A DNA stretch of 64,000 nucleotides from Vitellaria paradoxa (Eukaryota; Streptophyta; Magnoliopsida; Ericales; Sapotaceae), in assembly GCA_019916065.1 (NCBI GenBank), contig CM034238.1, positions 26,337,246-26,401,245 on the forward strand. The letters are read 5' to 3'. The notes beneath the pieces were generated by a model. It saw only the letters and a program-made list of their open reading frames with translations. It was not told the origin of the DNA and made no database searches. Position 1 is the stretch's first letter; every line of letters begins with the position of its first letter. Both the position numbers and the translations under genes were made by a program. Of this stretch, positions 36,292-48,776 are shown piece by piece.

Positions 36292-36296
36292 AAGAT

Positions 36297-37585
36297 CACT
36301 CTGCTCATAAAATGTCTGGACTCGATGATGCGTACATGTCCAATTATTAGCCATAAAGTCTGCTGCTTGGTTAGCTTCTCGATAAACATGATGGAACTAG
36401 ATGTAAGCAGAAGCTCAAATGTGTCAAATCTGAGCTAGAAATGCATACTCCCAACAACTAGAGTTGTTAAAAGTCACCTACAAGACCACTGTAGTTGAAT
36501 CTGACTCAACTGTCAAAGCAAAAAAACCCATTCTAGTAGCCATCTCCAGTCTCACCAATAAGGCAATTAGCTTGACATAACTAATGGGCTTTTTGCGAAA
36601 AAAATTATCAAAAGTAAAAATAAACCTACCAAGATGAATGCAAGGAATATCACCTGCTGGTTAGGGTCTAAGATTGCCATGGAAATAGCCATTCACATTA
36701 AGCTTCAAGCATCCCTAAGAAGGTCGAATTCAAGAAATAACTCTCACTTGCCGAGCATAAGATGATAAAGTTCGTAAAGCTCACACAAACTGTACAGAAT
36801 AATCCCCACGGAGTTGCGAGGTCTTAAACCCATGGGCCAGTCTAAGAAAATGGATATTCGCTAGAATACAATGAATGATAGTTGTGGAAGTAAATGCCAA
36901 ACCATTAAATTTACAGGCGGAGCGATTTTCCCATATGTGTTGAATAATATAACTAGCAGCCACTACCCAAATGTGACCTGGAGAGTGGGCACATCGGCGC
37001 CAGTGGAGGAGCTTAGCAGAGATAGAAAGAAAGTCAAATCTACAAAGCCTGAAAAGCCGATGAAAATGTTGCCATACATGCTGAGACTGGGGGTAATCCA
37101 GGAAAAGATGGCGACGAGTCTCCACGTTGCATTGATAGACACAATGAGAAACCATACAAAAGCCTCTGCTGCAAAGAGAGTTATCCAAAGCTAGATAGTT
37201 ATGGATAAGCCTCCAAATGAAAAAAGGATACCTATAAAGAGATATGCTATTGCCAAATAATGGTGTAACGGGGCTCTTAGGCTTGGAAGCCTGATGAAAG
37301 CTTTAGGTAGAGCATAAAGAAAAGTCCCCATCCAAAGATGAGCTCCATCTAATTTGCTATGTTCTTTGTCGGGTGATAGGAATCAAGAAAATCTGCTTTG
37401 CTATAGAAACTGGTAACTCAGCCAAAATACGCTCTTGATCCAACCCTGGAAGCTACAGAAGGGTTGTAAATAATTAATGGGCAATTACCAATCGAACAAT
37501 CATACCAGAAGTTGATGTCCCCTAAATTAAGTAACCATCTCATGCATGGGTCAACCACAACACTTGCCTGAGTAAGACGTCTGTT
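36297..37585 (-). pseudogene. LINE pol C-terminal fragment (RT zinc-binding and RNase H regions)
   Basis: Reading leftward from about 37585: a stretch with FWYD typical of the region after LINE reverse transcriptase; the zf-RVT region (36960-37190) with CSRGFCMVSHCV and RRHLFLDYPQS, where the usual DCP is DYP; then a decayed RNase H-like domain (36310-36780) with LTVESDS and VYREANQAADFMA. Stops and frameshifts interrupt it. The 5' part of the LINE (ORF1, endonuclease, most of the RT) is absent, as in usual 5' truncation. It continues at 31142-31486 beyond the inserted copia. Confidence 0.8.
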
Positions 37586-38543
37586 GCGACTGGATCTACA
37601 TACTAGGTTAACGGGTATGAGTCATGAGTCTTTATTATAACATGACACATTTGAGATCACCTAAATGTGAAAATGTATATTTTTCGTTTTCAAATAAGGC
37701 CTTGATTATAGAATCTAGGAGTTGCCACCCAACACTTTTAAAATGGGTGTGTCGAGAGTTTTGATTATAATTTAAAATGTGTTGTTTATGTTTGTGAAAG
37801 ATGTGGTAAATAGCCTTTTTAATGTCTCTCGACTAGTCTATGCAATTAGAGACAGTAGGTCCGGAGATTTAGCTACGCACAAAAACCATTATGCTTGGAT
37901 ACCTAGGGATATTCAGAGTTTCTTTCCACTTTTTGTAGTCATAATCTTACAATATAATACTCCGGTTCATAATAATCATTACATATAACCCATAAATGCA
38001 AATGATGCATGAGATGCGAGGTGGTTGAGCTTAGCTTCTGTGTGCGAACATAGTAAGAATTGAAAGAAGCTCTATAAAAACCAAGATGACCGAATTCAAA
38101 CTATGTGCTCGAACTGCCTACGTACCTTATGATAGGGATTAGGTCGATATAGTTTAGGCCTAATGTGATCTGAATTGTGTTGTTATGTATTTATGCAATG
38201 ATGAATGGATGCAAGAGTTTCGCTCTAAATCTAGGTTGTGTCTTGTGCAGATGGTCTATGAAGATTGTGGTGATCGCACTCAAGTTATATGCTTGAACTA
38301 CCTATGTATCCTACTAAGGGATCAGGTCAATGTAACTTTGACTATGTTTGTGCCTCGCGCAAATGTGATATGCTAATGTATATATAAATGGATGCATACA
38401 TGATCAAAATGCCGTGAATGATAAACTGATTAGCCTCAAGCATAGTAAGTCTCATCATTAGCCAGAGTAGCCTAAATGTATGAAGAAATGATCGATAAGA
38501 TCAATGCTGCACAAAAGATCAATGTAAAGGAGCCTCGCTCCTA

Positions 38544-40074
38544 ATATGGGATGAGAAAAAGCCTAACTCTAAGTTTGTATTAAGAGTAATTATCTTTGTA
38601 TTGTGAGAACTTAGTTCTAAGACTGAAATAAAGTTAGTGCCTTACATGTAACTTGGGAAAAAGAGATTTGCTCCAGATGATAAAAGATAGTTAGTATCTC
38701 GTGCTTAACTTAGAAAAGAAGCCTTACTCCAGATGAGAAGGAACAGTTAGCCCCTTGCACATAACTCGGAGAAAGGAGCCTCACTCTGATGGGAAGCTCA
38801 ACTCTCAAGGGGCGCCTTGCACGAGTGAGTGAATATCATTTGGGAAAGGTGTTTTGCTTTAATGTAGCTTAACTCTTGATGGTGATGATCAAGTCTATGT
38901 GCCTAGAAAACTAGTGTGATGTGAGTGATGCAATTAACATGATCAGGTATGAGCATGTTGAATGTGATGACATATATGGGATGAGGAAGAGCCTAACTCT
39001 AGTTTGTATTAAGAGTAATTATCTTTATATTGTGAGAACTTAGTTCTAAGACTGAAATAAAAGTTAGTGGCTTACACGTAACTTGAGAAAAGAGATTTGC
39101 TCCAGATGATAAAAGATAGTTAGCATCTTGTACTTAACTTGGAAAAGAAGCCTTACTCCAGATGAGAAGGAACAGTTAGCCCCTTGCACATAAATGGGAG
39201 AAAGGAGCCTCACTTTGATAGGGAGCTCAACTTCCAAGGTGCGCCTTACACGAGTGAGTGAATATCATTTGGGAAAGGTGTTTTGCTCTAATGTAGAGCT
39301 TAACTCCTAATGGTGATGATCCAGTCTCTGTGTCTAGAAAACTAGTATGATGTGAGTGATGCAATTAACATGATCAGGTATGAGCATGTTGAATGTGATG
39401 ATAGATATGGGATGAAGAAGAACCTAACTCTAGTTTGTATTAAGAGTAATTATCTTTGTATTGTGAGAACTTAATTCTCATATTGAAATAAAAGTTAGTG
39501 CCTTGTAACTTGGGAAAAGAGATTTGCTCTAGATGATAAAAGATAGTTAGCATCTCGTGCTTAACTTGGAAAAGAAGCCTTACTCCAAATGAGAAGGAAC
39601 AGTTAGCCCCTTGCACATAAATGGGAGAAAGGAGCCTCACTCTGATGGGGAGCTCAACTCCCAAGGTGCGCCTTACACGAGTGGGTGAATATCATTTGGG
39701 AATGGTGTTTTACTCTAATGTAGAGCTTAACTCCTAATGGTGATGATCAAGTCTATGTGCCTAGAAAACTAGTGTGATGTGAGTGATGCAATTAACATGA
39801 TCAGGTATAAGCATATTGAGTCTGATGATAGATATGGGATGAGCAAGAGCCTAACTCTAGTTTGTATTAAGAGTAATTATCTTTATATTGTGAGAACTAA
39901 GTTCTAAGATTGAAATACAAGTTAGTGCATTACACGTAACTTAGGAAAAGAGATTTGTTCCAGATGATAAAAGATAGTTAGCATCTCGTGCTTAACTTGG
40001 AAAAGAAGCCTTACTCCAGATAAGAAGGAATAGTTAGCCCTTTGCACATAACTGGGAGAAAGGAGCCTCACTCT
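38544..40074. repeat. 430 bp tandem repeat, about 3.6 copies
   Basis: Copies start with ATATGGGATGA at 38544, 38974, 39405 and 39832 (periods 430, 431 and 427). The fourth copy stops at about 40074 inside the phrase GGAGCCTCACTCT. Units are about 90-95% alike by eye, with small indels. They have no common open frame; short minus-strand frames inside differ between copies by stops. The array sits within presumed LTR-element DNA. Confidence 0.9.
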
Positions 40075-40420
40075 CCCTAGCAAGCATGACCTCGAGCAAA
40101 AATAATTACCTATGGCCTCGAGCAAGCATGTTTGCTTGGCTTAGCAGGCAAAACTCTTTGCTATGGCCATTTAGCAATCTTTTCTTCCTGTTAAGACAGG
40201 CAAACATTTTGCTCGAAGCCCTGTGCAGATAGGATTGCAAAACAAGCCAGGCAAAACATCCTGCTAACGCAGGTAGGCAAACAAGATGGCAGCTAAGCTT
40301 AAAAAAAATGGCCATAGGCTTAGGCCATGTTCAGTTAGGTTTAGGTTATGTCCTGATAGGTTTAGGCCATTTTAGGAGGCTCTGGATATTTTTTTAGTAG
40401 CTTCGGAGACCTTTCAGGCA
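40075..40420. other. Short-phrase-rich noncoding segment after the array
   Basis: It contains recurrent phrases around GCAAACAT, CTCGAGCAAGCATG, GGCCAT and GGTTTAGG, without a regular period. No function was recognised. Confidence 0.35.
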
Positions 40421-41399
40421 CTTTTTTGAGAGAATTAAACTAACTGGGTCAAATTTTGATTTAATTTAGTTTCTCCAAGATTGAGTTAGGTCTGTTTGAA
40501 AAATGTTGTTTTGAAATGGGCTGAAACGGAGGATGGGCCACCTAATTCCTTTACTTGACCCTTGGAGGCATCCTTCCACCCTTTTTGGGTATAAGGAATT
40601 CAAAAATTCCACCGGCAAGACTCTGGGACACTTTTATGAATCAATAAATAATTAATGAATTTTTAAGTTAGGACTACGAAGGGACCTCATAAGGTTTGAC
40701 TTGACCAGACCTAGCTATGCCATTATCTCATGAAACTTACCCTTAACATTCTTATACAATATAAAGGCATTTTGACTTAATTTGGATGCTCAAGTTGTGT
40801 CTAGTGTGCCGTAGCTTCTTTTTCGTCAGTCAGAGCCATTTTGAGTTGATGGGGCCCGGATGACCTCCAGACCAGTATTTTAGCTGTTCTGTGCCTACCT
40901 CTATGTCCTCTGGTATGTCTTGAGATGTTGTGTATCTTCTTATATATTTCTAGTTTGATCTGGTCATTCTGTTCGATATGGTCCTTTGGATGCGTTAGTA
41001 GAGGTCATTTTTTACTTTTAGATGATTGACTCTTAGTTCTGAATTCTAGATGCTTTATTGATGCAAGGATACTTAGTTTGGTGTCTTGGACACATTTATG
41101 CAGTTTGGCGGCCTTCTACCTTAATATGAGCCTTCAGCTTGACTTTTATCTAATTCTAGGGGTACAATTGATATTTTGCTGAATGTTTATTTTTTGTTGA
41201 TTCCTAGTACTCTGACATATCCTGTGATTAAATAAAGTTAATCAATAGAGCATCATTCAATTAAGAGTATTAATTATTGTCATATTTAAGTAAAGGGGCA
41301 AAATTGGGTTATCTACAATGTCTCCACATAGGAGAGGCAAGATAAGAAAATCGAACCATACATGGATGATGGGCCTAACCTTATTTTGCGCTATCCCCT

Positions 41400-42965
41400 T
41401 CTTATCTGTCGTTTGTTACATCTTTATTTTCTGTTTCTATTCCTAACCCTATTTCTGAAGTGTTGTCTCCTCCTAACCGGAGTGCTGCTATGGAAGAAGA
41501 GATGCCTATTCTTTGAGCTAATAGTACCTGGGAATTAGTTCCTCTTCCTCCTAGTAAGTTTAAGGTTAGGTGTACACAGTTAAAGTTCAACTTGATGGCA
41601 CTGTGGATAGACTGAAAGCCTGTCTAGTTGCAAAGGGTATGCACAAGTTTATGGTCTAGACTTTTCTGAGACTTTCTCTTCAATTGCTAAAATTGCCTCT
41701 GTCTGTCGTATTATTTTTTTGGCTACGGTTTATCATTAGCCTTTACATCAACTTAATGTGAATAATGCATTTCTTCATGGTGATCTAGTTGAGGAAGTTT
41801 ATATAGAGTAACCTCCTAGTATTGTTGCTTAGGGGAAGTCTGAGTTAGTTTATGAACTGAAAAAGTCATTATATAGGTTAAAATAATCTCCTGGAGTATG
41901 ATTTGGTAGGTTTAACACTGTTGTCACTGGGTTTGGTTTAGTTCGCTATAGTGCAGGTCATTCAATATTTTATGTCATTTATCTAATGGCAGAATTTGGC
42001 TACCAATGTATGTAGATGACATTGTTTTCATAAGCAACGATACACTAGACATTATTGATCTAAAGAATTTCCTCCAAAGCAGATTCAATACAAAGGATTT
42101 GGTTCTATTAAAATATTTCTTAAGGATTGAGATTGCTAAGTCACGAATGAGTATTTCTCTCTCTCAAATGAAGTGTGTTCTTGATCTATTATCTGAGACT
42201 GGTATGTTGGGTTCTAACCAGTGGACACTCCAATGGATCCAAATATTAAGCTGAAGGCAGATAAGGGAGTGTTGTTACATGATCTTGGTTAGTATCGCAG
42301 GTTAGTTAAAAAATTAAATTATTTGACTGTTACAAGATCAGATGTAGCATTTGCTATGAGTGTGGCTGGTTAGTTTTTGGATTCATCCCACAGTTGTCAT
42401 GGGAATGCAATTATTTGAATTTTGAGATACTTAAAAAATGCACATGGTAGAAGCCTATTATACAAAGACAATGAGCACACTTTAGTTAAGGGATACACTG
42501 ATGTAAACTAGGTTAGGTCACCATCAGTTAGAAGATCCACGATTGGGCACTGTATCTTTGTTGGAGGTAATCTGGTGTCTTAGAAAAGTAAGAAGCAGAC
42601 GGTAGTTGCTCGATCAAATACTGAATCAGAGTATAGAACTGTGACACATACATCTTGTGAGTTAATATGGATACAACACACGTTGAAGGAGTTAGGAATT
42701 TATTATTGATAACCCATGGAATTACTGTGTGATAATCAAGCTACTATTCATATTGCTTCTGATCTAGTGTTTCATAAAAGAACTAAACACATTGAAGTTG
42801 ATTGTCAATTTGTTAGAGAGAAGATTTTACAGAACATAATTAAAAATTGGTTATGTAAAATCTAAAGATCAACTTACAAATTTATTTACCAAAGCTTTGG
42901 GAGGATCTAGAGTGAGATTTATTTGTACCAAGTTAAGAATATATGATATATGTGCTCTAACTTGA
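41400..42965 (+). pseudogene. Copia element 3 pol relic (RT to RNase H)
   Basis: RT segments with FSETFSSIAKIAS and NNAFLHGDLVEEVYIE, then MYVDDIVFISND (42006 on), the connection region with LSETGMLGSN, and RNase H pieces (SNTESEYRT, LLCDNQATIHIAS). Many in-frame TAA/TAG codons and frameshifts break it. It is an old, inactive copy of the same group as the element in BASS1 intron 2. Confidence 0.82.
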
Positions 42966-42972
42966 GGGGGAG

Positions 42973-43138
42973 TGTTAGACATTAGTATGAATATAGTAGG
43001 AAAATAATTAGTTTCCTAATTTTCTATTATGTATAGTTTTGTAAGAAGTAGGGCTCTTATGTATATAAATAGGTCGAGGAACACTAATATAGTACACAAT
43101 TTCATCTTTTAGTTCAATTCAATTCAGTTATCTCTACA
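42973..43138 (+). repeat. Copia element 3, 3' LTR
   Basis: Starts TGTTAGACATTAG right after the polypurine tract and ends TCTCTACA. It includes a TATATAAATA box near 43062-43071. The partner LTR is missing. Confidence 0.7.
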
Positions 43139-43329
43139 GATTTGATACCCAATTTATTCTTGGTAAGTTGCAATCTATCCATATTAAGGAACGGCTCTAA
43201 ATACATAAAAGCTTAAGCTGATAAGATTTAATAATCTGCTTAAGTCTCTAGACTGAAGAGGCCTGACCAATCCCCCTTATATCCCATATAAGAGACTTAA
43301 TCATTAAGATGAGTGAATTTCTTGAAGTG

Positions 43330-43633
43330 GATGATTTCCTGCCACTATTTCTTTTTCTGATTATCATACCACCTTTATTCTTCCTTTTACCAATACAATC
43401 AAAATGACGTTCTTCAGAATGACGGAGAACAGTGTAAAAACCCTCAACATTAATATTACCAGGGAGGGCTTCTGATAGAGTAGTATTTGTCTAGGAAATC
43501 TGATTCTCATTCTAAGAATCATACAAGGTCATCTCAGGATTAGAGTCAAATTTATCATTCATTCCACAATCCGACGATTCATCATTAGAAGCATCATTAT
43601 TTGAGTTAGAAGGAATATAGCTTGCAGGCAATG
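43330..43633 (-). pseudogene. Unidentified minus-strand reading frame, downstream part
   Basis: Read leftward, a frame rich in Ser, Asn, Asp and then Lys/Arg, with at least two stops. It is continuous in sense and frame with the piece at 48777-49205, from which it was separated by copia element 4 (target duplication CAATG). I do not recognise the protein. A Pro/Ser/Ala-rich linker followed by a basic tail suggests a retroelement ORF1-like or low-complexity protein, but that is a guess. Confidence 0.45.
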
Positions 43634-44026
43634 CGTTAATGTGATGGCTTCTGTCTTACATCGATTTTCTCACAAAAGTAGATGGGTCTTATGAGGTTAT
43701 AAATAAATGATTTTTTTTTCTTTGGAAAAGATACACCAGTCAAAACTTTGGGTAGCGAGCTTGTACTTTCTTTTGAGGTGGGAGTTAAAGTTTGCTTGGA
43801 GAATTTCTTTGTGAAGTGTATTGGGGCATTGGGTGAGAAAAAAGATTGTGTTATTGTAATATTTTTCACATTGTGAATTTTCTTCTCTGAGTGCCCGTGA
43901 ACGTAGGTAAATTGTCAAACTATGTAAATCTTGTGTTTTTCTATTGTGCGTGTTTTCTTATATCCGTGTGTACCATTATTCACCAGAGGTGTTACCAGAA
44001 AGTGATCTAGGGTTTTCGTAGTAATA
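43634..44026 (+). repeat. Copia element 4, 5' LTR
   Basis: Begins CGTTAATGTGATGG (partner TGTTAATGTGGTGG) and ends near GTAGTAATA. It aligns along its whole length with 48379-48776, with several small indels. Confidence 0.85.
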
Positions 44027-44028
44027 AT

Positions 44029-44040
44029 TGGTATCAGAGC
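44029..44040 (+). promoter_or_regulatory. Primer-binding site of copia element 4
   Basis: TGGTATCAGAGC, two bases after the 5' LTR; complementary to initiator methionine tRNA. Confidence 0.88.
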
Positions 44041-44331
44041 TCACGTTGCCTTAGTGTGTGCGGTGTGGACACGTACAAGTTTAAGGAAGTTCTATCTAAG
44101 AGATTGTGTTTTAAGTGGAACCAGTATAACCCCTCCAATCTTTCTTGAGAACTTACTTAGTAGGGTATCATTCACGGAGTTTTGGTAGTAGTGTGGATCT
44201 GTACAAGTTTAAAAGGTTCTGTTTAGGAGATTGGGTTTTAAAGTGAGGCTAGTGTGACTCCTCCAATCTTTTTTGGGAACTTACTTAGTGGGTACTATTC
44301 ACTTCTATGGTAAGAGATTCAACAAGGAAAA

Positions 44332-47300
44332 ATGTTAGGAATCTATTCGTCTGCAAAGCTCGAAGTCAACAAGTTCAATGGAATAGGAAATTTTGGATTG
44401 TGGTAGAGAATGGTGAAGGATCTGTTGGTGCAACAAGGAATGGTGAAGGCATTGGCAATGGCGAAACCTGAAAAGATAGAAGAAACAGATTGGCTTGAAC
44501 TTTAGGAAAGGACTGTGGCTACAATTAGATTGTGTCTGGACGATAATGTGATGCAGTATATTATTGAGGATAAATCTTCAACAAAGGTATGGAAGAAACT
44601 CGAAGCGAGATACATGTCCAAGTCTCTTACGAACAAGCTCTATCTTAAACGAAAGCTATATCGCTTGAAGATGGAGAAAGGCTCAGATTTGAAATAGCAC
44701 ATCAAGGCATTCAATCAAATCATTGGGGATTTGAAGAGAGTAGAAGTCAAGTTCAAAGACGAAGACAAGGCTCTCATGTTACTACACTCACACTACTAGA
44801 TTCGTCAGCGTATGAAATTTGATCACGACCTTTACATACGGTAAAATGACTCTTGTATATGAAAAGATCATAACGGCCTTGTTAGACTTTCAACAGAGGC
44901 GGAAGCAAAGTGATGGGAATCCTTGGGGAGAGGGTCTAATTGTGAATGATAAGCAAAATAGAGGAAGGAGTAGACAAAGGGCATCGAACGGAAATAAAAA
45001 TTCTCAATCCAAGTCAAGGAAAAAGAAAAATCCTCAATGCTTCAAGTACGGCAAGAATGGCCACTACAAGCGAGATTGCCCAAAGTGGGGCAAGGATAAG
45101 GACGGCAAGAATAAAGACTCTTCAAAGTCTGCAAATGTTGTAGAGAATGACACGGAGAATGGCGACATGCTTTCAGTTCATCTGGTTTAGATCGTCTCAC
45201 AGATTTTTGGGTGTTAGATTTGACGTGTTCTTTCCACATGATGGCAACCAGGGCGTGGTTTGACACCTACAAGTTAGTGGATTTTGCTTCAGTTCTGATG
45301 GGTAACGATGCTTCATGCAAAGTTTTATGGATTGGGAATATCAAAATTCGTACATTTGATGGTATGGTACAAACCCTATGTGATGTAAAACATATTCTTG
45401 ATCTTAAGAAAAATATTATTTCATTAGGTGCTTTAGATTCAAATGGTTTCAGTTTTAAATCTGAGGGCAGAGTAATGAAAGTTTCAAAAGAGGTGATGGT
45501 GGTGAGGAAAGGGTAAAAAGTTTCTGGGAATATCTATAGACTGTTAAGGAGTACAGTTGTAGGTGGAATTGGCACAGTATAATCTGGCTCTGATAACACA
45601 GTCTTGTGGCATATGCAACTAGAGAACATAGGGATCATGGCATGTTAGAACTACACAGGCAGAATTTGCTCAAGGGGATGAAGACTTGCAAACTTGATCT
45701 TTGCGAGTATTGTGTTCTTGGAAAGCAGATTAAGGTACAGTTCAGGACAACTACGTACAAGACAGAGAGCATTTTTTATTATGTCCATTCAGATGTCTAA
45801 GGGCCAGTAAGAGTTGCATCACGGCAAGAACATCAGTATTTCGTCACATTCATTAACGACTTCTCCAAAAAGTTTGGGTTTACTTCATGCAGCATAAGTC
45901 AGATGTGTTTGCCAAGTTCAAAATGTGGAAAGCTGAAGTGGAGAACCAAACTAGGAGGAAGATAAAGTGTCTTGAGGACAGATAACGGCACTGAGTACAA
46001 GGAGAAAGAGTTTATGTAATTTTATGAGCAGTAAAGAATAAAAAGACACTTCACAATACGCAAGACACCGTAGCAGAATGGTGTAGCGGAAAGGATGAAC
46101 TGAACAATTGCTAAAAGGGCAAGTGTCTGAGGTTGAATGCTGGACTTACAAAGAACTTCTAGGCAGATGCGTTTAGTATAACTTGCTTCTTAATTAATAG
46201 ATCACTAAGGGTAACATTAGAAAGGATTATTGCAGAAGAAGTGTGGACAGGGAAAGAGGTTGACTACTCTGAGTTGAGAGTCTTCGGTTGTCCCGCATAC
46301 ATGTATGTTTTAAGTGATGAGCAGTCTAAGTTTGACCTAAATTCGTGACAATGTATCTTTCTCGGGTATGAGAAAGGGGTCAATGGGTATAAGCTCTGGG
46401 ATCCTAAGGTATAAACAAGGTAGTGATCAGTGGGGACGTGGTATTTGATAAAAAGTCCATGTTGAAAAGTACTCAGTCACAAAAGGAGCAGAAGTTAGAA
46501 AGTAAAGTTTCAGCAAACAAGTGGTGCAAGTGGAGATAGAGAGTTAGGCCAAGGACATCTCTACTCAGAATTTAAAGGCTCCTATTTTGGAGGAGCAAGC
46601 TTTCAGTTCAAGGGAGCAATAGCACTAGAGTTTAGCTTCAGGGTGGACTAAGTGCACTATCAAACCACCGACTAGGTATGACTTTGAAGATTTAGTTTGT
46701 TATACACTTGTTACTAGTAGTGGGGATCCAGTTACTTTTCAGGAGGCTATCAGTAGCCAAGAGAAGAGCAAATGGATGCAAGCTATGGTGAATGAGATGG
46801 AGTCTCTGCATAAGAACAAGACATGAGAATTGGTAGAGCTTCTAGAGGGAGAGCAGGCAATAGGGTGCACATGGGTGTACAAACACAAGGAAGTTGAGTT
46901 AGAAAAGGAAGGTGAAAGATTCAAGACTCACTTGGTAACAAAGGGTTACTCACAAAAGAAAAAGATTCACTATGATGAGATCTTTTCTCCAGTGGTTAGA
47001 CACACTTTTATTAAGGTGATGTTGGCCTTGGTAGCTTATTTTGACATGGAGTTAGAACAGATGGACGTTAAGAAGGTGTTTCTTCATGGTGACATTGAAG
47101 ATCTTTACATGGAATAGTCGGAGGAGTTTTCACAACCCAAGGAGGAGCAGTTAGTCCGCAAACTGACGAAGTCATTGTATGGGCTAAAACAGTCTCCATG
47201 GTAGTAGTATAAGAAGTTTGACTCTTTCATGATCAGAATTGGCTACATATGATGTGAATATGACTGTTGCATTTATGTGAAATGCCTTGATGATGGTTCC

Positions 47301-48290
47301 TTCATATATCTCTTATTGTATGTGGATAATATGTTGATCTTTGCAAAGAGTATCCTTGAAATCAACAAGTTGAAAGCCTTGTTGAGTAAGGAATTTAAAA
47401 TGAAGAATTTGGGCATAGCTAAGAATATTCTTAGAATAGAGATTCGTAAGGACAGAGGCTCAAGGAGATTGTGATTATCTCAGAGAGCTTACGTGGAGAA
47501 GGTGTTAAAGAGGTTTAGCATGGATAAAGCAAAACCAGTAAGCATACCTTTGGCGACTCATTTCAGGCTCTTTACAAGTCAATGCCCTAAGTTCGAAGAT
47601 GAGATCAGGTACATGAAGTTAGTTTCATATGCCAATGCAGTTGGGTGTTTTATGTATGCGAATAGTTTATACCAGACTGGATTTAGCACATGCAATTAGC
47701 GTGATGAGCAAGTTTATGGCTAATTTAGGGAGACAATACTGGAGTGTAGTCAAGTGGATCTTCATATACTTACGGGGTACCACAGGGTATGGGATCATGT
47801 TCAATAGATAGTAAGAAGAGCCTTCAGTTGTAGGATTTGTTAATACAAATTATGCAGGATACTTGGATAATAGGAGGTCGACTACTAGGTATGTCTTTAC
47901 TCTGGCAGGAGGGCTTATTTGTTGGAGGTCCGTGGTTCAGTCTCTTATTGCTCTTTCTATGACTGAAGCAGAATATATGGTAGTGGCTTAGGCTGCCAAG
48001 GAAGTGTTGTGGGATGCTAGGCTAGTTAAGGAGTTGGATCGACAGCAAGGTGGAGTTGAGTCTCACTATGACAGTCAGAGTGCCGTTCATTTGGTGAAGA
48101 ACTAAGTGTATTATGCTAGAACCAAGCTCATAGGTGTAAGATTCCACAAGATCCAAGAGGTGGTGTCTTCAGGTGAATTGGTGCTAAAGAAAGTTCACAC
48201 TTCTGACAACACTGCAAACATATTGACAAAGTCCCTCACAGCAGATAAGTTCAAGCATTGCTTGGACTTGATTTATGTCTCCAGTTGCTA
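44332..48290 (+). pseudogene. Copia element 4 gag-pol relic (Tnt1-like)
   Basis: Gag begins near ATG 44332, with a KFNGIGNFGLW segment typical of Tnt1-like gag. A zinc knuckle follows at about 45038-45080, with its second Cys changed to Tyr (45047-45049). Then come protease-region fragments (45211-45516), GAG-pre-integrase (45606-45760), integrase pieces (45770-46330), reverse transcriptase (46830-47330) with YVDN instead of YVDD (47319-47330), and RNase H pieces (47820-48290). Dozens of stops and frameshifts are present. It is not functional. Confidence 0.85.
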
Positions 48291-48378
48291 GATGGGTGAC
48301 AACCCCAGCCTATGGAGTTCGTGGTGGAGTTACCAGTATTCAATTCCCTAAGGGGTGAGCAGTCGCCAAAGTGGAGAT

Positions 48379-48776
48379 TGTTAATGTGGTGGCTCCTGTT
48401 TCACATCGGTTTTTTCACAAAAGCGGAGGGGCCTTGTGATGTTATAAATAAAACATTCTTTTCTTTGAAAAAGATACACTAATCAAAGTTTTGAGTAGCG
48501 AACTTGTACTCTAATTAAATTTCTCTTTTGATGTGAGAGTTAAAGTTTGGCTAAGGAATTGTTTTGTGGGGTGTATTGGGGCATTAGGTGAGAGAAAAGA
48601 TTGTGTTATTGTAATATTTTTCGCATAATAGATTTTCTTCTCTGAGTGCCTGTAGGCAAATTGCCGAACCACATAAATCTTGTGTTTTTCTATTGTGCGT
48701 GTTTTTTTGTATTTGTGTTTGTTATTATTCACCAGGAGTGTTGCCAGAAAAGTGAACTAGGGTTTCTGCAACAACA
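48379..48776 (+). repeat. Copia element 4, 3' LTR
   Basis: Begins TGTTAATGTGGTGG and ends GCAACAACA, followed directly by the CAATG target duplication. Confidence 0.87.

Larger units (their letters stand above)
31482..36296 (+). mobile_element. Ty1-copia element 2, nearly complete
   Basis: A full-length LTR retrotransposon with two 318 bp LTRs (31487-31804, 35974-36291), a primer-binding site, one gag-pol frame, a polypurine tract (AAGGGGGGG, about 35965-35973) and a 5 bp target-site duplication AAGAT (31482-31486 and 36292-36296). The LTRs differ at about 9 of 318 positions by eye, fewer than in element 1, so it is the youngest copia here. The outer start of the 5' LTR reads TGTCG, the 3' LTR TGTTG. 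It is inserted in a LINE. Confidence 0.95.
37586..41310. other. Noncoding DNA, probably part of a large LTR element
   Basis: No coding exon is seen. Phrases such as GAACTGCCTACGTACC...GGGATTAGGTC (about 38108-38150, recurring near 38294-38335) and an end-like GGGGCAAAATTGGGTTATCTACA (about 41296-41318) are the sort found in large plant gypsy LTRs, so I infer an LTR or untranslated relic. It contains the 430 bp tandem array listed separately. Confidence 0.4.
41320..43138 (+). mobile_element. Ty1-copia element 3, 5'-truncated
   Basis: Decayed pol from just before the reverse transcriptase to RNase H, followed by a polypurine tract (GAGGGGGAG) and one 166 bp 3' LTR (42973-43138). There is no 5' LTR, gag, protease or integrase core. 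The protein segments are closest in wording to element 1. The left boundary is approximate. Confidence 0.8.

Noticed and set aside
38544..40074. CRISPR-like or gene-family interpretation of the 430 bp repeats
   Set aside because: Units are long, directly adjacent, without unique spacers and without a shared open frame; this is a plant tandem repeat.
40320..40375. TTTAGGT/TTAGGCC phrases resembling plant telomere repeats
   Set aside because: Only a few imperfect, unevenly spaced occurrences; no run of the TTTAGGG unit.
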